Origin: Cuneatibacter sp. NSJ-177
Lineage (GTDB): Bacteria; Bacillota; Clostridia; Lachnospirales; Lachnospiraceae
Assembly (NCBI RefSeq): GCF_022867805.1
Contig: NZ_JALIFO010000006.1
Coordinates: 310,001 to 374,000, forward strand
DNA: 64,000 bases
Direction of reading: 5' to 3'
Positions 25,875 to 34,127 of the stretch are shown here, piece after piece; position 1 is the first letter of the stretch; each line of letters starts with the position of its first letter. The notes below the pieces were generated by a model that saw only the letters and a program-made list of their open reading frames with translations, ran no database searches and was not told where the DNA came from. Made by a program: the position numbers and the translations under genes.

Positions 25875-26729
25875 CTAGGAGTTAAAATGGGAGTACTTCT
25901 TCGGCGAAAGCCCGGTCGCCTTGGTAAATGCTTTAAAGAAATTGCTGTAATCCCCAAATCCGCTCTGCGCACAGGCTTCCATGACCGGATAACCCTGGTT
26001 TAACAGCGATTTCGCCAGAGTGATCCGCTTGGCGGTCACATATTTATGGATCGTCGTGCCGGTGGAGGATTTAAAAATCCGGCATAGGTAGGAGGAACTG
26101 AGAAAAAAATGGGCGGCCAGATCGTCCAGGCTGAAGGGATCCTGAATATGCTGGTGGAGGTACGAGAGGATTTCATCCACCACCTGCGGACGGCTTCCCT
26201 TTTCCGCCTCCGGCTCCTCCTGGTGGTTTTGAAAGCGTTTATTCAAAAAAACCATCATCTCCAAAAAGGCGGCCTGTTCCAGGAGATCGGAGCCGTACCC
26301 TTCGGAGCCGGTGATCCGGCGCACGTAATAGAGAAAACGGTTTTGATCCTCCGCGGAAAGAGAGACGCGGTGGGAAAAGCCTCCCCCCCTCTCCCGGAAG
26401 CAGGCTTCCAGATCCGTGGAAGGCGTGCAGAGGGATTTCAGATAGTCCGGATGGATGGACAGGACAATCCGTTCATGGATCTCGGTATCGATTTTGGTTA
26501 GGCAGTGGCTTTCATAGGGATTGATGAAAAAAAGATCGCCGGGGGAGATGGAGTAAAAACGGTTGTCGATCAGATACTGACGCCCTCCGGAGATGGAATA
26601 ATAGATTTCACAGCAGTCATGGATGTGGATGTCCATGGTTTTGTCGTCGCTGTACAGGTGACCGCAGGCAAAATATTTTTGATTGAGACAATGTTCGATG
26701 GCTTCGTGACAGGAATTTAGGATTTGCAT
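25875..26729 (-). CDS. AraC-family transcriptional regulator (cupin sensor)
   Basis: 284 residues: an N-terminal cupin (MDIHIHDCCEIYYSISGGRQYLIDN, FFINPYESH) expected to bind a sugar or sugar acid, and a C-terminal double-helix AraC domain (FSLDDLAAHFFLSSSYLCRIFK and GFGDYSNFFKAFTKATGLSPKKY). AGGAGG precedes the ATG. It is divergent from the dhuD/dhuI-like genes and is their probable regulator. Confidence 0.92.
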   Translation of the reverse strand: MQILNSCHEAIEHCLNQKYFACGHLYSDDKTMDIHIHDCCEIYYSISGGRQYLIDNRFYSISPGDLFFINPYESHCLTKIDTEIHERIVLSIHPDYLKSLCTPSTDLEACFRERGGGFSHRVSLSAEDQNRFLYYVRRITGSEGYGSDLLEQAAFLEMMVFLNKRFQNHQEEPEAEKGSRPQVVDEILSYLHQHIQDPFSLDDLAAHFFLSSSYLCRIFKSSTGTTIHKYVTAKRITLAKSLLNQGYPVMEACAQSGFGDYSNFFKAFTKATGLSPKKYSHFNS

Positions 26730-26764
26730 TGGTTTCCTCCTGGTTGTTGGATGAATCTATTCTT

Positions 26765-26842
26765 AGTATAGAAAATCGGTTCAAGATTTGCAAGGTTTTG
26801 GTCAATAAAATCAGAGAAAAGGAAAAGTCCTTCTGCTATAAT
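26765..26842. promoter_or_regulatory. Divergent promoters: AraC gene (minus) and dhuD-like gene (plus)
   Basis: On the minus strand TTGCAA (26788-26793) and TATACT (26765-26770) are 17 bp apart and drive the AraC gene. On the plus strand TATAAT (26837-26842) is preceded by TG one base upstream, an extended -10, with no clear -35; weak promoters of this type are often activator-dependent, which fits control by the adjacent AraC protein. Confidence 0.6.
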
Positions 26843-26930
26843 AGAATTGCCGGTAGCACCGGTGTTGGTTTTAGTAAAAAGAATCAGTGGGAGCCAGAAA
26901 GAAGAAAAGAGACAGACAGGAGGATACAGG

Positions 26931-27734
26931 ATGGATATCGCCAAATGTTTTTCTTTGGAAGGAAAGGTAGCGTTGGTGACTGGCGCGGCTTATGGGATCG
27001 GATTTGCAATTGCGGAGGCATACGCCAAAGCCGGAGCCAAGATTGCCTTTAATTGCCGGAAGCCGGAGCACATGGAGAGTGCTCTTGCGGCGTACCGGGA
27101 AAGAGGGATCGATGCCAAGGGATATTTATGTGATGTCACGGAGGAAGACCAGGTGGCCAGGATGGTCGCGGACATCAAATCGTCCTTGGGACCGATCGAC
27201 ATCCTGGTGAACAATGCAGGGATCATCAAGCGAATTCCGATGACGGAGATGAAGCTGGAGGAGTTCCGCCAGGTGGTGGATATTGACCTGACCGCTCCGT
27301 TTCTTGTCTCCAAGGCCGTGATCCCGGATATGATCGGGCAGGGACACGGGAAAATCATCAACATCTGCTCCATGATGAGCGAACTGGGACGTGAGACCGT
27401 GTCCGCCTACGCGGCGGCCAAGGGCGGCCTAAAAATGCTAACCAGGAATATTGCCTCAGAATACGGGGAGTACAATATTCAGTGCAACGGGATCGGGCCG
27501 GGATATATTGCGACGGATCAGACGGCGCCGCTTCGGGAAATTCAGCCGGACGGGTCGAAGCATCCCTTTGACCGGTTTATTCTCTCTAAGACGCCGGCCG
27601 CCCGCTGGGGAACGCCGGAGGACCTGATGGGGCCCGCGGTATTTCTGGCCTCGGAGGCATCAGACTTTGTCAACGGACAGATTCTTTATGTGGACGGGGG
27701 AATCCTGGCCTATCTGGGGAAAATGCCGCAGTAG
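26931..27734 (+). CDS. SDR-family sugar-acid dehydrogenase (KduD/DhuD-like)
   Basis: 267 residues, classical short-chain dehydrogenase: cofactor motif TGAAYGIG, NNAG, catalytic Ser in INICSMMS, YAAAKGG catalytic Tyr and Lys, and a C-terminal VDGG. Close in wording to gluconate 5-dehydrogenase and 2-deoxy-gluconate 3-dehydrogenase. Next to an RpiB-family isomerase it matches the DhuD/DhuI pair known from streptococci, which converts the unsaturated uronate product DHU via isomerisation and reduction to KDG. ATG at 26931 follows AGGAGG. The substrate is an inference. Confidence 0.85.
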   Translation: MDIAKCFSLEGKVALVTGAAYGIGFAIAEAYAKAGAKIAFNCRKPEHMESALAAYRERGIDAKGYLCDVTEEDQVARMVADIKSSLGPIDILVNNAGIIKRIPMTEMKLEEFRQVVDIDLTAPFLVSKAVIPDMIGQGHGKIINICSMMSELGRETVSAYAAAKGGLKMLTRNIASEYGEYNIQCNGIGPGYIATDQTAPLREIQPDGSKHPFDRFILSKTPAARWGTPEDLMGPAVFLASEASDFVNGQILYVDGGILAYLGKMPQ

Positions 27735-27821
27735 TAAGAAAAAAGGAATGTTATAGCAGAGACACGGAAGGATGCGTGTCTGAAAGAAAAATAACCATAA
27801 CGGATATAGGAGGAATTGAAA

Positions 27822-28463
27822 ATGAGAATCGCACTGATCAATGAAAACAGCCAGGCCGCCAAGAACGCAGTGATTGAGAATGCTTTGAAAAAAGTGGTGG
27901 AGCCCATGGGTTTCACGGTGGATAACTATGGGATGTACACGCCGGAGGATGAGGCGCAGCTGACCTACGTGCAGATCGGGATCCTTGCGGCCGTACTTTT
28001 AAATTCCGGGGCCGCGGACTATGTCATCACCGGGTGCGGAACCGGAGAAGGGGCGATGTTAGCCTGCAATTCGTTCCCCGGCGTCATCTGCGGACATGTG
28101 GAGGATGCGCTGGACGCCTATACCTTTGCGCAGATCAACGACGGCAACGCGATTTCCATTCCCTTTGCCAAGGGCTTCGGCTGGGGCGGCGATCTGAACC
28201 TGGAATACATCTTCGAAAAGCTGTTCTGCGAGGAGAGCGGCCAGGGCTATCCCAGAGAGCGGGCTGTGCCGGAAAAGAGGAATAAGCAAATTCTGGATCA
28301 GGTAAAGGCGGTGACTTACCGGGATCTTTGTTCCATTCTAAAAGAACTGGATCGTGAACTGGTCAGAGGGGCCCTGTCCGGCGCGCATTTTCAGGAATAT
28401 TTCTTTGCCAACTGCAAGTGCGGCGACATTTTGGCGTGCGTAAAAGAGATTTTGGGCGAATAA
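27822..28463 (+). CDS. RpiB/LacA/LacB-family isomerase (DhuI-like)
   Basis: 213 residues. The N-terminal half is the RpiB fold (MRIALINENSQAAKNAVIENAL, VITGCGTGEGAMLACNSFPGV, with a Cys in the place used by this family). Longer than RpiB (about 150) and with a cysteine-containing C-terminal extension (FANCKCGDI), as in the uronate isomerase DhuI. AGGAGG is 8 bases before ATG 27822; a TTG two codons earlier is less likely. It follows the SDR gene by 87 bp and shares its regulation. Confidence 0.82.
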   Translation: MRIALINENSQAAKNAVIENALKKVVEPMGFTVDNYGMYTPEDEAQLTYVQIGILAAVLLNSGAADYVITGCGTGEGAMLACNSFPGVICGHVEDALDAYTFAQINDGNAISIPFAKGFGWGGDLNLEYIFEKLFCEESGQGYPRERAVPEKRNKQILDQVKAVTYRDLCSILKELDRELVRGALSGAHFQEYFFANCKCGDILACVKEILGE

Positions 28464-28567
28464 AAAAACTAATCAGCGGGAAAACATTTTTTCTTTATGC
28501 CTGTAGGTTTCCTTTCTAAGATCCTTTACTCAGGAAATAAATTCTAGTAGCCGCTCTAAGGGAAGTG

Positions 28568-28576
28568 TGATATACT
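28568..28576 (+). promoter_or_regulatory. Extended -10 promoter of the PHP gene
   Basis: TGATATACT at 28568-28576 fits an extended -10 (TGn plus TATACT), 47 bp before the start codon; no clear -35. Confidence 0.5.
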
Positions 28577-28622
28577 GGATAACGGAGAGGGAAGGACCTG
28601 TTTTAGAGAGGAAGTAGATAAT

Positions 28623-29402
28623 TTGAAGTTTGATATGCACTGTCACACCAGCAATGGTTCTCTGGATTCTCGCGTGGACATTGAGGAGTATATTTGCCTT
28701 CTGCGCAGTCAGGGCTTCCATGGGATGCTGGTGACCGACCACAATACCTATAACGGGTACCGTGCCTGGAAAGAAATTAAGAAACAGACCCGCGAGTACG
28801 AAGATTTTGTCGTTCTGAAAGGGGTAGAATACGATACAAGAGACGCCGGACATATTTTGGTTATCATGCCGGATGATGTGAAGCTGAAAGTTTTGGAGAT
28901 GCGGGGAATGCCTCTCCGGCAGCTGATCCATACGGTACACGCGTTCGGCGGAATCCTGGGACCGGCGCACCCCTACGGCGCCGCTTACCTGAGCGCGCTC
29001 CGCTGCCGCCGCCTGAAGCTTCAGGCAGAGCTGATCCATGAATTTGACTTTGTGGAAGCTTTTAATACCTGTGAGACCAAAGAATCCAACAGCAGCGCCA
29101 AGAAACTGGTGGAGTCCCACGGAAAGGTCGGCTTCGGCGGTTCGGATTCCCACCGTCCCCAGGACGTCGGGCTGGCGTTTACGGAGGTGGAAGGGGATAT
29201 CCGCTGCAATAATGATTTGATCCGCGCCGTGAAGACCGGCAAGGTGATCAGCTGGGGCGGCATAGAACGGGAAAAGCAGAAAAACGTGATGGTGCAGAAG
29301 GCGCTGAGCGTTCCCTTCCGCATGTACAACCGCAGCCTTTGGGCGGCGAAGGCGGTTTCCCGCCGCAACAATTTAAAGCATTTATTCCAGCACGGCGCAT
29401 AG
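28623..29402 (+). CDS. PHP-domain phosphoesterase-like protein
   Basis: 259 residues, TTG start at 28623 after GAGGAAG. Metal-binding PHP motifs are visible: FDMHCHTSNGSLDS (motif I), GMLVTDHNTYNG (II), GVEY (III), AHPYG, and GFGGSDSHRPQDVG (IV). PHP domains bind two or three metals and hydrolyse phosphoesters; this size fits stand-alone members acting on small phosphates or nucleotides. The basic C-terminal tail is not characteristic. No operon partner; substrate unknown. Confidence 0.88.
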   Translation: MKFDMHCHTSNGSLDSRVDIEEYICLLRSQGFHGMLVTDHNTYNGYRAWKEIKKQTREYEDFVVLKGVEYDTRDAGHILVIMPDDVKLKVLEMRGMPLRQLIHTVHAFGGILGPAHPYGAAYLSALRCRRLKLQAELIHEFDFVEAFNTCETKESNSSAKKLVESHGKVGFGGSDSHRPQDVGLAFTEVEGDIRCNNDLIRAVKTGKVISWGGIEREKQKNVMVQKALSVPFRMYNRSLWAAKAVSRRNNLKHLFQHGA

Positions 29403-29469
29403 GGCAAAACGGCGCTGTCCAGGCTTTGCCGGGGCGCGTTGGTTATCGCTGTGCGGCATAGGAGGAACA

Positions 29470-29511
29470 AAGACGCTGCAGTCCCGAACGTGGAGACAGC
29501 AGCGTTTTTTG
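29470..29511 (+). terminator. Terminator after the PHP gene
   Basis: Stem GACGCTGC / GCAGCG(T) (from 29472) with a loop of about 18 nt and TTTTTT at 29505-29510. Confidence 0.75.
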
Positions 29512-29533
29512 TTTTCTATTTTATGACAAAACT

Positions 29534-29576
29534 GTCACCGGAGAGTCACCGGAGAGTCACCCGCGGAATGTAAACT
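29534..29576 (+). promoter_or_regulatory. Three GTCACC boxes at 11-bp spacing in the ABC exporter promoter
   Basis: GTCACC occurs at 29534-29539, 29545-29550 and 29556-29561, exactly 11 bp apart, with GGAGA between. A weak -10, TAAACT (29571-29576), follows and no consensus -35 is present because the boxes occupy that place. Direct repeats at one helical turn are how OmpR/PhoB-family regulators bind. The regulator itself is not encoded next to the exporter. Confidence 0.65.
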
Positions 29577-29619
29577 AAGAAAAACGAAAAGCCTGCAATG
29601 CGGGGGACAGGAGGAAAAG

Positions 29620-30303
29620 ATGGAATTATTGCGGGTGGAGCACCTGTGTAAAACGTATGGAAAAGGGGAAAACCGGGTGGATGCGCTGAGGGACGTCTCC
29701 TTTTCCGTGGAAAAAGGAGAGTTTGTTGCGATCGTCGGCCCGTCCGGCTCCGGAAAGTCAACCTTGATTCATCTGCTGGGAGGCGTGGACGTACCCTCTT
29801 CCGGCAAGATTTATCTGGACGGCACGGACGTGTACGCGCAGAATGCAGAACAGCTGGCCATCTTCCGGAGGCGTCAGGTGGGACTGATTTATCAGTTTTA
29901 CAACCTGATTCCCGTCTTAAACGTGGAAGAAAATATTACGTTGCCGCTCCTGATGGATGGGAGAAAGGTAAATCAAAAGCGTCTGGAAGAGATGCTGAAT
30001 ACTTTGGGGCTTTCCAAACGGCGTTATCATCTGCCGAACCAGCTTTCCGGAGGACAGCAGCAGCGCGTCTCCATCGGACGCGCTTTGATCAATGCGCCTT
30101 CCCTGGTTCTGGCTGATGAGCCCACCGGGAATCTGGACAGCAAAAACAGCCAGGAAATCGTAGAGCTTTTGAAGTTTTCCAACCGGGAATATCATCAGAC
30201 TTTGATCGTGATCACCCATGACGAGAACATTGCTCTGCAGGCCGACCGGGTGCTGGCGGTGGAGGACGGCCAGATCGCAAGAGATGAGGTGATCCGCCGG
30301 TGA
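29620..30303 (+). CDS. ABC transporter ATP-binding protein (MacB/LolD-like)
   Basis: 227 residues with Walker A GPSGSGKST, Q loop, signature LSGGQQQR, Walker B LVLADEPTGNLDS and a switch histidine (VITHD). The NLDSKNSQEIVELL wording is typical of ATPases that work with FtsX-type permeases in antibiotic-peptide export or sensing. AGGAGGAAAAG precedes the ATG. It overlaps the permease gene by 4 bp (GTGA). Confidence 0.94.
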   Translation: MELLRVEHLCKTYGKGENRVDALRDVSFSVEKGEFVAIVGPSGSGKSTLIHLLGGVDVPSSGKIYLDGTDVYAQNAEQLAIFRRRQVGLIYQFYNLIPVLNVEENITLPLLMDGRKVNQKRLEEMLNTLGLSKRRYHLPNQLSGGQQQRVSIGRALINAPSLVLADEPTGNLDSKNSQEIVELLKFSNREYHQTLIVITHDENIALQADRVLAVEDGQIARDEVIRR

Positions 30304-32900
30304 ATGTGCTGAATCGGGTTACCTTGGAAACGCTGAAAAAAAATAAGGTGCGGACCGCCGTGACCGTTATCGGAGTAATCCTCTCGGCGGCAATGATCAC
30401 GGCGGTGGCGTCCCTGGTCACCAGTATGCAGAATTACATGGTGGAATATGAGATTTCCCACAGCGGGAACTGGCATGTGTCCCTAGACAACCTGGACGAT
30501 GCCAGCATCGCCCGGCTGGAGTCAGATGACCGGGTGGAGCGGTTGGACTGGGTTCAAAACATCGGATTTGCCGAGCTGGATAAAAACGACAGCAGCTGGC
30601 GTCCTTATCTGAAAGTGATTGGATTTTCGGATCAGGCCTTTGAGACGCTGCCGGTGCGGGTCACGCGGGGAAGGCTCCCGGAAAACGATCGGGAGATCGT
30701 GATTTCGGACTATGTCTCAAGAATTGCACGGGTGCAGTATGAGCTGGGAGAAGAAATCACCCTGACGCTGGGACAGAGAAAAGATGAGAACGGCGAACTC
30801 TTGAAGGTAAGAAACACTTACACGGAAGGGGAAGTTTTGACAGCGGATGAGACCAGGACCTACACGGTGGTAGGTTACTGTGAGAATCCGGACTATGAGC
30901 CGTCCGATACCCCCGGATATGCGGCGATCACCTTTGCGGATGCAGACGCCGTTTCTCACCAGGAGGACTTGAGCCTTTATCTGCGCTTGAAATCACCGAA
31001 AGAGGCGTATACGCTTTTGCGAGACTATGGAAATTCCGGGGATGTCAATTCTAGTTTACTGCTTTACCTGAACGTTTCCAGGCATAATGGCTTTTATCAG
31101 GTGCTCTACGGGATGGGCTCCATTCTGATGATATTGATTTTGATTGGCTCCGTCTCCCTGATCTACAATGCTTTTTCCATCTCGATCAGTGAGAGGACCA
31201 GGCAGTTCGGCATTCTCTCCTCTGTGGGGGCGACGAAAAAGCAACTGGCGGCGAGCGTTCGCTTTGAAGCCTTTGCGGTTGGACTGATCGGGGTTCCGCT
31301 GGGGATCGGTTCCGGGCTGTTTGGAGCCTGGGTGACGCTGACATTGCTCAGTGACAAGTTCACATATCTGGCCGGGGAAGGGACCATGCACCTGCATGTG
31401 ACCTGGCAGGGGTTGGTGATCGCCCTGTTGATCACGTGTCTGTCCCTGATCCTTTCCGCCTGGGCGCCGGCCCGGAGAGCTTCCCGCATGTCGGCCATGG
31501 ACGCGATCCGGCAGACCCAGGATATTGTGGTCCGCCCCCAGAAGAGAAAAACCGGCCGGCTGGCTTACCGTCTGTTCGGCCTGCCGGGAATGCTGGCGGC
31601 CAAAAATTTCAAGAGAAACCGGAGGAGCTACCGGAGCACGGTGATTTCTTTGTTCCTCAGTGTTGTTTTATTCCTTTCCGCCAGCTCCTTTGTCCAGTAT
31701 CTGGGTGCAGGAGTCACAAGAGGGACCGGGACCTCCAACTATGATTTGGAATACTATTCGGAGCCGGGGGAGAATGCGGACGCTATCTACCAGTCTTTGC
31801 GGACGGTTCCCGGCGTGAAGGCAAGCAGCAGCTATTTGTCCGGCTATTTCACTGTCTGGCTGGATCAGGAGATCTTAGATCCGGGTCTGGCGGAGCAGCT
31901 GGACCGGGCCGGCTCCTGGGATCTGGGGGGATCCGAATATGGCGCGGCCCATCCGGATCAGGCGCACTGGAATCTGCGCGCCGTATTTTTGGAAGACGGA
32001 CCTTTTCAGAAGTATGCAGAGGAGCAGGGACTGGATCCGGCGCTGTTTTTGGATCCGGAAAACCCGCAGGGAATCGCGGTTAACCAATACACCTACTATG
32101 ACGGGGAGAATGACGTTTACCGGAATTTGCAGGTGCTGGACGGTCAGACGCCCCTAAACGCCTCCATTCAGGTGGAACGTTATACTAAAGAAGGAAAACC
32201 TCTGGAGAATGAGGAGTGGACGCTTACCATAGGTGCGTTCGTCGAAACGCCTCCTTTTGGGATCAATGTGTCTTCGTACACTCGAACTGTTTTTGTCCTC
32301 TACCCAGAATCAGTGCGGGAAGCCGTGGTCCCGCAGAATTTGATGAGCTCTTTCGGCAGCCGCACCATGCAGTTTACGGCGGATGACGCGGATAAGGTTT
32401 ACGATGAGATGAACAAAGTCCTGGAGCAGCAGCATGGTCGGGGCTCGATCTATAACCGGGCGGCAGATGAGAAATCGATGCGGGATATGCTGGAGATCAT
32501 CAATGTGTTCTCCTATGGTTTTATCGTACTGATCTCTCTGATCGCAGTGGCCAATGTGTTCCATACGATCTCAACGAATCTGCATCTGCGCAGGCGGGAA
32601 TTTGCGATGCTGGAGTCGGTGGGAATGACCGAGAAGGGCCTTCGGAAAATGATGTATTATGAATGCCTCTGCTACGGGGGAAAATCCCTGCTCTATGGTT
32701 TGCCGGCGGCATTTTGCATCAATTACCTTTTGTATCTCAGCATGGGAAATGGGGTGGAAGTCGGTTTTAAGATCCCCTGGGGGAGCCTTGCGGTCAGTGT
32801 CGGAAGCGTATTCCTGGTGGTGATCGCTACGATGCTGTACGCGATGGGCAAACTGAAAAAGGAGAGCACGGTCGAGATATTAAAGCAGGAGAATGGATAA
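30300..32900 (+). CDS. ABC transporter permease, FtsX family
   Basis: 866 residues from GTG 30300. One N-terminal helix, a large extracellular domain (about 45-260), an FtsX core of three helices (ISERTRQFGILSSVGATKKQL), a further helix after TVISLFLSV, a second extracellular domain (about 470-720), and a last FtsX core (LRRREFAMLESVGMTEKGLRKM). The layout is that of MacB/Vex-type or BceB-like mechanotransducing exporters. Two soluble external domains suggest peptide or lipid handling. No dedicated kinase is adjacent. Confidence 0.92.
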   Translation: MNVLNRVTLETLKKNKVRTAVTVIGVILSAAMITAVASLVTSMQNYMVEYEISHSGNWHVSLDNLDDASIARLESDDRVERLDWVQNIGFAELDKNDSSWRPYLKVIGFSDQAFETLPVRVTRGRLPENDREIVISDYVSRIARVQYELGEEITLTLGQRKDENGELLKVRNTYTEGEVLTADETRTYTVVGYCENPDYEPSDTPGYAAITFADADAVSHQEDLSLYLRLKSPKEAYTLLRDYGNSGDVNSSLLLYLNVSRHNGFYQVLYGMGSILMILILIGSVSLIYNAFSISISERTRQFGILSSVGATKKQLAASVRFEAFAVGLIGVPLGIGSGLFGAWVTLTLLSDKFTYLAGEGTMHLHVTWQGLVIALLITCLSLILSAWAPARRASRMSAMDAIRQTQDIVVRPQKRKTGRLAYRLFGLPGMLAAKNFKRNRRSYRSTVISLFLSVVLFLSASSFVQYLGAGVTRGTGTSNYDLEYYSEPGENADAIYQSLRTVPGVKASSSYLSGYFTVWLDQEILDPGLAEQLDRAGSWDLGGSEYGAAHPDQAHWNLRAVFLEDGPFQKYAEEQGLDPALFLDPENPQGIAVNQYTYYDGENDVYRNLQVLDGQTPLNASIQVERYTKEGKPLENEEWTLTIGAFVETPPFGINVSSYTRTVFVLYPESVREAVVPQNLMSSFGSRTMQFTADDADKVYDEMNKVLEQQHGRGSIYNRAADEKSMRDMLEIINVFSYGFIVLISLIAVANVFHTISTNLHLRRREFAMLESVGMTEKGLRKMMYYECLCYGGKSLLYGLPAAFCINYLLYLSMGNGVEVGFKIPWGSLAVSVGSVFLVVIATMLYAMGKLKKESTVEILKQENG

Positions 32901-32964
32901 AATACCTCGCGGAATTGTGGCTGTGAACCGTAACAATTTAGAACTATTTTTTTGAAAAAAGGAC

Positions 32965-32993
32965 TTGACAATTTTGCTTCCATGCGTTATCCT
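32965..32993 (+). promoter_or_regulatory. Promoter of the first tRNA-Leu(CAG)
   Basis: TTGACA (32965-32970), 17 bp, TATCCT (32988-32993). The same -10 and flank (TGCGTTATCCTATA) recurs before the second copy. Confidence 0.7.
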
Positions 32994-33026
32994 ATAAAAG
33001 CGCTCGTGAGAGTGCGCTGGAAAAGC

Positions 33027-33111
33027 GCAGTTGTGGCGGAATTGGCATACGCGCATGATTCAGGTTCATGTCCATATTACTTGGGTGCGGGTTCAAGTCC
33101 CGCCAACTGCA
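33027..33111 (+). tRNA. tRNA-Leu (anticodon CAG), copy 1
   Basis: 85 nt class II tRNA: acceptor GCAGTTG / CAACTGC, discriminator A, anticodon loop TTCAGGT (CAG), long variable arm. Identical base for base to the copy at 33835. CCA is not encoded. Confidence 0.95.
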
Positions 33112-33138
33112 GACAATCAAAGAATGAGCTTTGAACGA

Positions 33139-33170
33139 AGATAGCTTCCTGGATGGGAAGCTATTTTTGT
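33139..33170 (+). terminator. Terminator after tRNA-Leu copy 1
   Basis: Stem ATAGCTTCC / GGAAGCTAT with a short loop and TTTTTG. Confidence 0.8.
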
Positions 33171-33416
33171 ATCTTTGCGCTGACCGGAAATCTTTATGTG
33201 TGATGTTCAGAACGAAGTCACCGGAAAAATGGGCGGATCACCAATCGGCCTTTGCATTTTGCGGATAAATGAAGGAACTTCTTGAATACAGCCGGAAGAA
33301 TGGACTGTTTGAATTTTTCAACGTAAAACTCTTGTTTTTTCTTAAGATAAGGCTATAATAAAACTAGTTAGATAATAACTGCTTGGCGGTTGAAGAGCCG
33401 GAAGGAGGATACGAGA
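33171..33416 (+). promoter_or_regulatory. Spacer with promoter of the zinc-ribbon gene
   Basis: No gene is visible between the tRNA terminator and 33417. At its end TTGTTT (33332-33337) and TATAAT (33354-33359), 16 bp apart, form the likely promoter of the zinc-ribbon gene. Confidence 0.6.
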
Positions 33417-33590
33417 ATGGCAATTTTGGAAAGCTGTGAGGAGTCCAGGAAAAATATCACCATCAAAGAAGTGGAATGCCCCCAATGCAAAGCGGTAATA
33501 GAGGTGTTCCTGCGGGAGGGCGCGACCACCGAAGATGCCAAGTGCGAGAAATGCGGGTATGTAATCCCAGCTGGAACCCATTTTGAGTAA
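33417..33590 (+). CDS. Small zinc-ribbon protein
   Basis: 57 residues with two CxxC pairs (CPQCK at about 29-33 and CEKCG at about 46-50), the ligand set of a single zinc ribbon. GGAAGGAGG precedes ATG 33417; an upstream in-frame ATG lacks such a site. Zinc ribbons of this size often bind nucleic acid or protein. It lies alone between two tRNA-Leu genes with its own promoter. Function unknown. Confidence 0.8.
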   Translation: MAILESCEESRKNITIKEVECPQCKAVIEVFLREGATTEDAKCEKCGYVIPAGTHFE

Positions 33591-33758
33591 GCGCACAAGA
33601 AAGAAGCGGTTGTATAGTGCCAGGCTGACAAGCCGGGTATAAAAGGCACACTCCGGCGGTACATACCATGTATCTGAGATTATGGATATGTCAGTAAAAA
33701 CTCTGGGGTTTGACATCTTTATTTTCGGGGTCGTTGTAAGTGTAATAAAGGTTAAAAA

Positions 33759-33802
33759 ATCGGCAAAAAAGTCTTGACTTTTTTGCCGATGTGCGTTATC
33801 CT
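33759..33802 (+). promoter_or_regulatory. Perfect hairpin overlapping the promoter of the second tRNA-Leu(CAG)
   Basis: A perfect 14-bp inverted repeat (33759-33772 with 33777-33790) with a 4-nt loop has the look of a bidirectional terminator. The -35 element TTGACT (33774-33779) straddles its loop and 3' arm; the -10 TATCCT is at 33797-33802, 17 bp on. Thus the terminator for upstream transcription and the tRNA promoter share the same bases. Confidence 0.75.
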
Positions 33803-33834
33803 ATAGAAGCGCTTGAGAGAGCGCACTGGAAAGC

Positions 33835-33919
33835 GCAGTTGTGGCGGAATTGGCATACGCGCATGATTCAGGTTCATGTCCATATTACTTGGGTGCGGGT
33901 TCAAGTCCCGCCAACTGCA
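33835..33919 (+). tRNA. tRNA-Leu (anticodon CAG), copy 2
   Basis: Identical over all 85 nt to the copy at 33027. The upstream flank is also related, so this is a local duplication of tRNA plus promoter. Confidence 0.95.
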
Positions 33920-33921
33920 TG

Positions 33922-33964
33922 AAAAAGAGACAAGCTTGTTTGAGACAGGCCTGTCTCTTTTTTT
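33922..33964 (+). terminator. Terminator after tRNA-Leu copy 2
   Basis: AAAAAGAGACA (33922-33932) pairs with TGTCTCTTTTT, followed by further T residues. Confidence 0.8.
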
Positions 33965-34050
33965 CGCGGATAAACATTGCTCGTCTTATTTTTTCTATTA
34001 CCTTCTGATTCCGTTTAAATTTTGGAATCAACAAAAAATCCGTTCAGGAC

Positions 34051-34079
34051 TTGCGATTCTATCAGCGGTGGAGTATAGT
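34051..34079 (+). promoter_or_regulatory. xpt promoter
   Basis: TTGCGA (34051-34056), 17 bp, TATAGT (34074-34079), 48 bp before the start codon. The short leader leaves no room for a purine riboswitch. Confidence 0.65.
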
Positions 34080-34127
34080 AATACTACGATTATTTTGACA
34101 TCCTTACATACAGAGAGGAAAAAACCA

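Noticed and set aside
33965-34127. Purine riboswitch before xpt
   Set aside because: The conserved purine aptamer core was not found and the leader after the promoter is only about 40 nt.
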